DNA from: Seohaeicola saemankumensis
Lineage (GTDB): Bacteria > Pseudomonadota > Alphaproteobacteria > Rhodobacterales > Rhodobacteraceae
Direction of reading: 5' to 3'
DNA length: 64,000 nucleotides
Assembly: GCF_020171285.1 (NCBI RefSeq)
Contig: NZ_JAIUZI010000011.1
Coordinates: forward strand, 1-64,000
The translations under genes and the position numbers were made by a program. Of this stretch, positions 58,482 to 64,000 are shown piece after piece. How positions within the stretch are numbered: the first letter of the stretch is position 1; each line of letters starts with the position of its first letter. The notes under the pieces are model-generated. The model was not told the origin of the DNA. It made no database searches and saw only the letters and a list, made by a program, of their open reading frames with translations.

Positions 58482-59567
58482 ATGAGTGAAGCCGTGCACA
58501 AACCGGACCCGGATATCCGCGTCCGCACATACAAGATCGGCGCCATCGGCGCGGGCATGATCATGGCCGAATGCCACCTGGCTGCCTATGCCGAGGCCGG
58601 CTTCCCGGTGACCGCCATCGCCTCGCGCACCCGCGCCAACGCCCAGGCCGTCGCCGACCGCTGGAACATCGCCACCGTACACGACACGCCCGAGGCGCTG
58701 ATCGACGACCCAGGGGTCGAGATCATCGATATCGCCTATCCCCCCGACCAGCAGCCCGCCCTGATCCGCAAGGCGCTGGCCGCGCCCCACGTCAAGGCGA
58801 TCCTGGCCCAGAAACCGCTGGCGCTGTCGCTGGAAGAGGCCCGCGCCCTGCGCGACGAGGCCGCCGCAGCGGGCAAACCGCTCAGCGTCAACCAGAACAT
58901 GCGCTACGACCAGTCGATGCAGGTGCTGAAACAGATCCTCGAGCGCGGCGCGCTCGGCGATCCGGTCTTTGCCCAGATCGACATGCACGCCATCCCGCAC
59001 TGGCAGGGCTTCCTCGAAGGCTACGACCGGCTGACGCTGTCGAACATGTCGGTCCACCACCTCGACGCGCTGCGCTTCCTTTTCGGCGACCCGACAGAGG
59101 TCACAACCCTCACCCGCACCGACCCGCGCACGCAGTTCGACCATTCCGACGGCATCGTCATCACCACCCTGCGCTTCCCCTCCGGCCTCATGGCGCTCTC
59201 GACCGAGGACGTCTGGTCCGGCCCGCGCGAAGAAGGGTACGCCGACGACCAGCACATCACCTGGCGCGTCGAGGGCACGCGCGGCGTGGCCAAGGGCACC
59301 ATCGGCTGGCCCACCGGCGCCGCCTCGACGCTCAGCTACAATTCCATCGACGAAACCGGCGGCGCGTGGGTCACCCCCGAATGGGACACCATGTGGTTCC
59401 CGCATGCCTTCATCGGCGTGATGGAACAGCTGCAATACGCCATTGAAACCGGCACCCCGCCGGTCCTGAACGTGGCCGACAACGTGCGCACCATGGCGCT
59501 GGTCGAAGCCGCCTATCAATCCATTGACCAAAAACAGACCGTCCAACTGGACCTGAGCCAAGACTGA
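58482..59567 (+). CDS. Gfo/Idh/MocA-family oxidoreductase
   Basis: This 361-residue enzyme starts at ATG 58482 with GGGAGAG just before. The NAD(P)-binding N-terminus (YKIGAIGAGMIMAECHLAAY) is followed by AILAQKPLALSLEEARALRD, the family's E-K-P motif with Gln for Glu, and by NQNMRYDQSMQVLKQIL. The C-terminal domain has HHLDALRFLFGDP. Such enzymes oxidise or reduce sugar and inositol carbonyl/hydroxyl groups. The substrate is probably the imported sugar or polyol. Confidence 0.88.
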   Translation: MSEAVHKPDPDIRVRTYKIGAIGAGMIMAECHLAAYAEAGFPVTAIASRTRANAQAVADRWNIATVHDTPEALIDDPGVEIIDIAYPPDQQPALIRKALAAPHVKAILAQKPLALSLEEARALRDEAAAAGKPLSVNQNMRYDQSMQVLKQILERGALGDPVFAQIDMHAIPHWQGFLEGYDRLTLSNMSVHHLDALRFLFGDPTEVTTLTRTDPRTQFDHSDGIVITTLRFPSGLMALSTEDVWSGPREEGYADDQHITWRVEGTRGVAKGTIGWPTGAASTLSYNSIDETGGAWVTPEWDTMWFPHAFIGVMEQLQYAIETGTPPVLNVADNVRTMALVEAAYQSIDQKQTVQLDLSQD

Positions 59568-59582
59568 GGGAGGAACCTTACC

Positions 59583-60497
59583 ATGATGCAGACCGGAATC
59601 TTTTCGGGATATTTCCCGTATGACCTGAAGACAACCGCCGAAGTGATCCGCGGCCACGGTTTCAACACCGTGCAGCTCGACCTGCACTTCAAGGACATCG
59701 ACGTCACCGACGGGCAGGTCACGCCCGACAAATGCCGCTCCATCGCGGAAACCTTCCGCGACCATAACCTGCCGGTGTCCTGCATTTCCGCCTATACCAA
59801 CATCGTCCACCCCGACGCCGGTGAACGCGCCAAGCGCAACGGCCGGCTCAAGGAAATCCTGGCCCACGCGCAATACCTCGGCTCACCTTACGTGATCTCG
59901 GAAACCGGCACCTTCGACACCGAATCCGATTGGGTCCACCACCCCAAGAACAAGACCGAAGAAGGCTGGGATGACTGCCGCGCGGTGATCTCGGACCTGG
60001 CGCAGTTCGCCTATGACCACGGCGCCATGTTTCTGCTGGAAACCTACGTCAACAACGTGGTCGGCAGCGTCGAGGAAACCCTGCGCATGTTCGCCGAGGT
60101 CGACCACCCCGGCCTTGGCCTGCTGATGGATCCGACCAACTACTTCGAGGCCCACAACACCGACGACATGGACCTGACCCTGAACCGCGTGTTCGACGCG
60201 CTCAGCGACAAGATCAAGATCGGCCATGCCAAGGACGTGAAACGCTCGGGCGACGACAAGGCCGAGAAACACGCCGACATCGGCGATGCCGACGCCGCCG
60301 AAAGCCACACCTTCCGCGGCGTGGGCGAGATCGAGCTGCCGGCCCCCGGCCTGGGCGAGCTGAACTATGATCTCTACTTCCAGCGGCTGGCGCAGAAACA
60401 CCCCAACATCCCGATGATCATCGAACATCTGGAAGAGGCCGACGTGCCCCGCGCCAAGGCGTTCATCGACGGCAAGATGCGCGCCAACGGCTGCTGA
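59583..60497 (+). CDS. Sugar phosphate isomerase/epimerase-like TIM barrel
   Basis: This 304-residue protein of the AP_endonuc_2/xylose-isomerase-like superfamily begins GIFSGYFPYDLKTTAEVIRG. Metal-ligand candidates are Glu in MFLLETYVNNVVGSVEETL, Asp in LLMDPTNYFE, His in IGHAKDVKRS and Glu in MIIEHLEEADV, the E-D-H-E set expected of metal-dependent isomerases and epimerases. It follows the oxidoreductase after 15 bases. The pairing of oxidoreductase and isomerase recurs in sugar and cyclitol catabolism. Confidence 0.88.
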   Translation: MMQTGIFSGYFPYDLKTTAEVIRGHGFNTVQLDLHFKDIDVTDGQVTPDKCRSIAETFRDHNLPVSCISAYTNIVHPDAGERAKRNGRLKEILAHAQYLGSPYVISETGTFDTESDWVHHPKNKTEEGWDDCRAVISDLAQFAYDHGAMFLLETYVNNVVGSVEETLRMFAEVDHPGLGLLMDPTNYFEAHNTDDMDLTLNRVFDALSDKIKIGHAKDVKRSGDDKAEKHADIGDADAAESHTFRGVGEIELPAPGLGELNYDLYFQRLAQKHPNIPMIIEHLEEADVPRAKAFIDGKMRANGC

Positions 60498-60505
60498 CAC
60501 GCCCC

Positions 60506-60530
60506 GGCGGGCCGTCACGACCGGCCCGCC
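60506..60530 (+). promoter_or_regulatory. 9-bp stem-loop after the isomerase gene
   Basis: GGCGGGCCG, loop TCACGAC, CGGCCCGCC. No T-run follows. Placed in a 93-base gap inside the operon, it may stabilise upstream mRNA or reduce read-through into the DUF4432 gene. Confidence 0.55.
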
Positions 60531-60590
60531 CCCCGACACGACAACAATACAAAGGCGCCCCGGCCGACCCCGGCGGCGGACGGAGAAGTC

Positions 60591-61769
60591 ATGGTAAAGC
60601 TCTACGGCAAGACCCTCAGCCGGGCCGAGACCGAGGCCCACAGCGGCGCGCTCGGCCACGCGGCGGGCGTGCGGCTGATGACACTGGGCGACGGGCTGGA
60701 ACGCGGCATCCGCATGCTGGAATTCCGCACCGGATCGGGCCTGCGCTTTACCGTGCTGGTCGACCGTGCGATGGACATCGCCGATTGCGAACACAACGGG
60801 CGCGCCATCGGCTGGCACTCGCCCGCCGGTTTCCGCCACCCCGGCCTGCATGATTACGAAGGCGAAGGCGGCCTTGGCTGGATGCGCAGCTTTTCCGGCC
60901 TGATGATCACCTGCGGGCTCGATCACATCCTATTCATGCATCAGGCCGAAACCCCCGAATACGTCTATGGCCCGCGCCAGAGCGCCAGCCATTCGCTGCA
61001 CGGCCGCGTCGGCACCATCCCGGCCCGGCTCACCGGCTATGGCGAACGTTGGGAAGGCGACCAATGCACCCTCTGGGCCGAAGGCGTGGTGACCCAGGGC
61101 ACCGTATTCGGCGAACACCTGGAACTGCACCGCCGGATCGAGGTCGCGGTCGGCAGCGACGACATCCGCCTCAGCGACCGCGTCGTCAATCGCGGGTTCT
61201 ACGATACGCCGCATATGTATTGCTATCACATCAACGTCGGCCATCCCCTGCTGGAAGAGGGCGCGCGCTACCTCGCGCCGATCCGCGACGTGGTCTGGGC
61301 CGCGCATGAGGCGGACTATCAAAAGCAGGGCGTCGGCTACCGCACCTTGCACGCGCCACAGATGGGCTTTCACGAACAGGTCTGGCAGCACGAGATGGGC
61401 GCCGACGACAACGGACAGGTGCCCGTCGCGCTGGTCAACGACCGGCTTGGCCTCGGTTTCATGGTCACCACCCGCAAGGATCAGTTCCCCTGCATGTACG
61501 AATGGCAAAACCTGCAGGCGGGCCAATACGCGCTGGGCATTGAACCTTCGACCAACCACGTGCTGGGCAACGGCGGCGCCCGCGACCGGGGCGAGCTGAT
61601 CCGCCTCAGCCACGGCGAAGAACGCCGCTATGACAGCACGCTGACGGTGCTGCCCGACGCCGCCGCCATCGCCGATGCCGAGGCCCGGATCACCGCCATC
61701 GCCCAACAGCCCGAGGAGGATTATCCAAAACCCTCCGGCACCTTCCTGCCCATAGGAGACCGCTCATGA
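60591..61769 (+). CDS. DUF4432 aldose-1-epimerase-like protein
   Basis: This 392-residue protein shows the galactose-mutarotase-like fold of DUF4432 proteins: RFTVLVDRAMDIADCEHNGR, GWHSPAGFRHPGL, GGLGWMRSFSGLMITCGLDH, SHSLHGRVGTIPARLTGYGE and MYCYHINVGHPLLEEGARYL. Members probably act on sugar anomers or related carbohydrates; the exact reaction is unknown. Its end overlaps the SDR gene start by four bases. Confidence 0.87.
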   Translation: MVKLYGKTLSRAETEAHSGALGHAAGVRLMTLGDGLERGIRMLEFRTGSGLRFTVLVDRAMDIADCEHNGRAIGWHSPAGFRHPGLHDYEGEGGLGWMRSFSGLMITCGLDHILFMHQAETPEYVYGPRQSASHSLHGRVGTIPARLTGYGERWEGDQCTLWAEGVVTQGTVFGEHLELHRRIEVAVGSDDIRLSDRVVNRGFYDTPHMYCYHINVGHPLLEEGARYLAPIRDVVWAAHEADYQKQGVGYRTLHAPQMGFHEQVWQHEMGADDNGQVPVALVNDRLGLGFMVTTRKDQFPCMYEWQNLQAGQYALGIEPSTNHVLGNGGARDRGELIRLSHGEERRYDSTLTVLPDAAAIADAEARITAIAQQPEEDYPKPSGTFLPIGDRS

Positions 61770-62554
61770 ACCGCGAAACGCCACTGACCGCCAAGCCGGG
61801 GCAGGGCGCGCTGGCCGGTCGCCGCGTGCTCTACACCGGCGCCTCGGGCGGGCTGGGCCACCAGACCACGCTCGACCTGCTGGCGCAGGGGGCCGAGGTC
61901 TTTGCCCTCGACCGCGACCATTCCAAGAACGAGAGCCTGCGCGCCGACACCCCGCCGGATGTGGCCGCCCGTCTGCACCTGCTGGAGATGGACCTGACCG
62001 ATCAACCGGCCCTGACCGCCAAACTGGCCGAAATCACCGCCACCGCACCGCTCGACGTGGTGATCAACAACGCCGCGATCTACCCCTCGAAACCCTTCGA
62101 GGAGTATTCCGACGCGGAGCTGCGGCTGGTGCATCAGGTCAACGTCGAATCCGCCATTGTCTGCACCCGCGCCGCGCTGCCCGGCATGCGCGATCAGGGC
62201 TGGGGACGGATCATCAACGTCACCTCGATCACGCTGACCGGCGGCTGGGAAAACCTCGCGCCTTATGTCCAGTCCAAGGGATCGCTGCTGGGCCTCACCC
62301 GCGCCTGGGCGCGCGAGTTCGGCAAATGGGGGATCACCTGCAATGCCATCGCGCCGGGCGCCTTCCCGACCGACGCCGAAAAAATCCACCCCGACCCCGA
62401 AGGCTACCGCAAATTCGTGCTCGACCACCAGGCCGTCAAACGGCGCGGCACCCCCCACGACATCGCCGCCGCCATCCTGTTCCTCGCCTCCGACGGCGCC
62501 GGTTTCATCACCGGTCAGAACCTCGCCGTCGACGGCGGCTGGAACATGGGCTGA
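61766..62554 (+). CDS. Short-chain dehydrogenase/reductase
   Basis: This 262-residue SDR has the glycine-rich cofactor motif TGASGGLG (24-31), the following acidic residue in FALDRDHS, the NNA motif (VINNAAIYPS) and the catalytic Ser (NVTSIT) with Tyr-x3-Lys in PYVQSKGSLLGL, giving a full active site. It most resembles sugar or polyol dehydrogenases of the classic SDR group. Cofactor choice is probably NAD because an acidic residue ends strand 2. Confidence 0.9.
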   Translation: MNRETPLTAKPGQGALAGRRVLYTGASGGLGHQTTLDLLAQGAEVFALDRDHSKNESLRADTPPDVAARLHLLEMDLTDQPALTAKLAEITATAPLDVVINNAAIYPSKPFEEYSDAELRLVHQVNVESAIVCTRAALPGMRDQGWGRIINVTSITLTGGWENLAPYVQSKGSLLGLTRAWAREFGKWGITCNAIAPGAFPTDAEKIHPDPEGYRKFVLDHQAVKRRGTPHDIAAAILFLASDGAGFITGQNLAVDGGWNMG

Positions 62555-62580
62555 ACCCGGCAAATCCGCCCTGGCGGGTT

Positions 62581-62625
62581 TGTACAAAACGGAACATCGC
62601 CCGCTGGGCACATGTACAAAACGGA
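62581..62625 (+). repeat. Direct repeat TGTACAAAACGGA before the CoA-transferase gene
   Basis: The 13-bp unit occurs at 62581-62593 and again at 62613-62625, 32 bases apart (about three helical turns). Both lie in the 78-base gap between the SDR stop and the CoA-transferase start. The second copy overlaps an upstream ATG at 62612, which is why ATG 62633 is preferred as the start. It may be a second operator in the operon. Confidence 0.55.
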
Positions 62626-62632
62626 TAAAACA

Positions 62633-63826
62633 ATGGGAATCCTCGACGGCTACACCGTTCTCGACTGCTCCATCGCCATGGCCGGCCCCTTCGCCGCCCA
62701 ACGCCTCGGCGACCTCGGCGCCGATGTCATCAAGGTCGAACCAACCACCGGCGAATGGCAGCGCCACGCCCCCGCCGGCGGCATCACCGGCAACAAGATC
62801 AACGTGTCTTTCCTCTCGTTGAACCGCAACAAACGCTCGTTGGCCGTCGATCTGAAATCCGAATCCGGGCGCGAGGTGATGCGACGGCTTGTGGCGCAAG
62901 CTGATGTTTTTATTCAGAATTACCGCCCCGGCGTCGCGTCGCGTCTGGGCGTTGACTACGACAGCCTCGCCGCGATCAACCCCAAACTGGTCTATGTCTC
63001 GATGTCCGGCTACGGCGAAGACGGCCCCTATGCCCGCCGCCCCGGCCAGGACCTGCTGCTGCAGGCGATGTCCGGCGCCATGCTCTCGGCCGGCCGCAAG
63101 GGCGAACCGCCGCAAGCCGCCGGCCAATACCTCGTCGACGCCATCACCGCCTACACCGCCTTCGAAGGCGCCCTCGCCGCCCTGCTGCACCGCGAACGAA
63201 CCGGCGAAGGCCAGAAGGTCGAAGTGAACATGCTCGATGCCATTACCACGTTGCAAATGCAGGAAATTTCCGTGTTCACCGTGGGCGGCAAACCACAGGA
63301 GCGCAGCGCCGAACCGCATGCCCATGTCTACATCCGCGCACCATACGGAACCTTCAAAACCACCGATGGTTACATCGCGCTGGCGATGCCCCAGTTCCCC
63401 GCACTGGCCCGCGCGCTGGACGCGCCTGAACTGGCTGACCTTGACGAAGACCAGGCCGGCTGGGACGACCGCGACGCCACTTTCGCGCAAGTCCGCACAG
63501 CCATTGAGAAATTCTCGACGCAAGACTGTCTCTCCCGGCTCGACGCCGAAGGCATCTGGGCCGGTCCGGTCTATGGGTACGCCGACCTCGTCGCTGACCC
63601 GCAGATCGCCCACAACGGCACCTTCATCGACTACGACCACCCGACCGAAGGCCACGTCAAAACCCCCGGCTTCCCGATCCGCTTTTCCCGCAGCCCGGCG
63701 GAACTGCGCTGCGGTGCGCCGCTGACCGGGGAACATACCGACGAGGTCCTGCAAGCCGTTGGATTCACTCAAGAAGAAATCGAAACACTGGCCGCTGACG
63801 GTGTCGTGGCAAGGGGCACAGCATGA
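62633..63826 (+). CDS. Class III CoA-transferase (CaiB/BaiF family)
   Basis: This 397-residue protein begins MGILDGYTVLDCSIAMAGPF. Family landmarks are RLGDLGADVIKVEP, FLSLNRNKRSLAVDL and the catalytic Asp140 in RPGQDLLLQAMSG, then KVEVNMLDAI and AGPVYGYADLVADPQIAHN. It swaps CoA between carboxylic acids. Its presence in a sugar operon suggests that the pathway makes or consumes a carboxylate that is activated as a CoA thioester. It overlaps the next gene by 4 bases. An alternative ATG lies at 62612. Confidence 0.88.
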   Translation: MGILDGYTVLDCSIAMAGPFAAQRLGDLGADVIKVEPTTGEWQRHAPAGGITGNKINVSFLSLNRNKRSLAVDLKSESGREVMRRLVAQADVFIQNYRPGVASRLGVDYDSLAAINPKLVYVSMSGYGEDGPYARRPGQDLLLQAMSGAMLSAGRKGEPPQAAGQYLVDAITAYTAFEGALAALLHRERTGEGQKVEVNMLDAITTLQMQEISVFTVGGKPQERSAEPHAHVYIRAPYGTFKTTDGYIALAMPQFPALARALDAPELADLDEDQAGWDDRDATFAQVRTAIEKFSTQDCLSRLDAEGIWAGPVYGYADLVADPQIAHNGTFIDYDHPTEGHVKTPGFPIRFSRSPAELRCGAPLTGEHTDEVLQAVGFTQEEIETLAADGVVARGTA

Positions 63827-64000
63827 GCTTCAGAGGTCTGACATGGGATCACCCGCGCGGCTACAATGCGCTCGCGGCGGCCAAGGGACCGGTCGAGTGG
63901 GAGGTGCAGCCGCTCGAAGGGTTCGAATCCGCGCCCATTGCCGAGCTGTGCGAACGCTACGATCTGGTGGTGATGGATCACCCGCACCTGGGCGAGGCGT
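63823..64000 (+). CDS. Second solute-binding-protein-like gene, 5' end only
   Basis: The frame begins MSFRGLTWDHPRGYNALAAA and continues GPVEWEVQPLEGFESAPIAE, then LCERYDLVVMDHPHLGEA, where the window ends. This start is familiar from a group of ABC-type extracellular solute-binding proteins that are encoded next to CaiB-type CoA-transferases and, unusually, lack a visible signal peptide. The ATG overlaps the CoA-transferase stop (ATGA). Only 59 codons are seen. Confidence 0.6.
   Translation, partial: MSFRGLTWDHPRGYNALAAAKGPVEWEVQPLEGFESAPIAELCERYDLVVMDHPHLGEA

Overview
The window looks like accessory DNA of a GC-rich alphaproteobacterium, most likely Rhodobacterales (Roseobacter-like). This is inferred from base composition, ATGA/TGATG translational coupling, TRAP and two-ATPase ABC sugar-type transporters, RepB-like ParB proteins next to a serine recombinase, and the IS families present. 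No rRNA, tRNA or CRISPR array was seen.

Layout. (1) 1-3660 is a graveyard: an IS3-family element inserted into an IS5-family element, an intact IS6-family element flanked by two truncated host genes (a DUF1254/1214 protein and an HNH-HIT protein), then fragments of a DUF499 ATPase and an SF1 helicase. (2) 3785-11137 is a three-gene leftward operon: a phospholipase-D/SF2 helicase fusion, McrB with an EVE-like insertion, and McrC. (3) 11458-16666 holds a mobility module (serine recombinase plus two ParB-type genes, translationally coupled), a small HTH-like protein and a DUF3883 nuclease-like protein. (4) 16670-18690 contains the remains of another integrase module joined to a 5'-truncated phage tail-fibre gene. 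(5) 18721-35117 is the centrepiece, a compact seven-gene leftward operon: WYL regulator, DUF262/DUF1524 (GmrSD-type) protein, YprA-type DExH helicase with C-terminal DUF1998/MZB zinc module, SNF2 helicase, Eco57I-type adenine methyltransferase, a uracil-DNA-glycosylase-like protein and an HNH nuclease. It resembles DISARM in its helicase/methyltransferase core but lacks the PLD subunit and has extra effectors. (6) 35957-37740 is a staircase of five IS6 pieces with a 125-bp MITE.

(7) 37779-46980 is a sugar-acid catabolic cluster: GntR/FCD regulator divergent from a TRAP transporter (DctP, DctQM fusion), a 40-residue membrane protein, IlvD/Edd dehydratase, DapA-family aldolase/dehydratase, RraA-family protein and UxaA-family dehydratase. 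(8) 46986-47263 is another IS6 relic. (9) 47485-51507 encodes an extraordinary 1340-residue acidic protein built almost entirely of [D/N]-E-x triplets. (10) 51660-64000 is a LacI-controlled ABC importer and sugar/polyol catabolism operon (binding protein, two permeases, two ATPases, Gfo/Idh/MocA oxidoreductase, TIM-barrel isomerase, DUF4432 epimerase-like protein, SDR, class III CoA-transferase, start of a second binding protein). The two ATPases carry complementary defects that predict one active and one degenerate ATP site.

The two defence operons, the mobility modules and the many IS relics make 1-37740 a defence island; the right half is metabolic. The strongest candidates for something undescribed are the seven-gene operon at 18721-35117 and the triplet-repeat acidic protein at 47485-51507.
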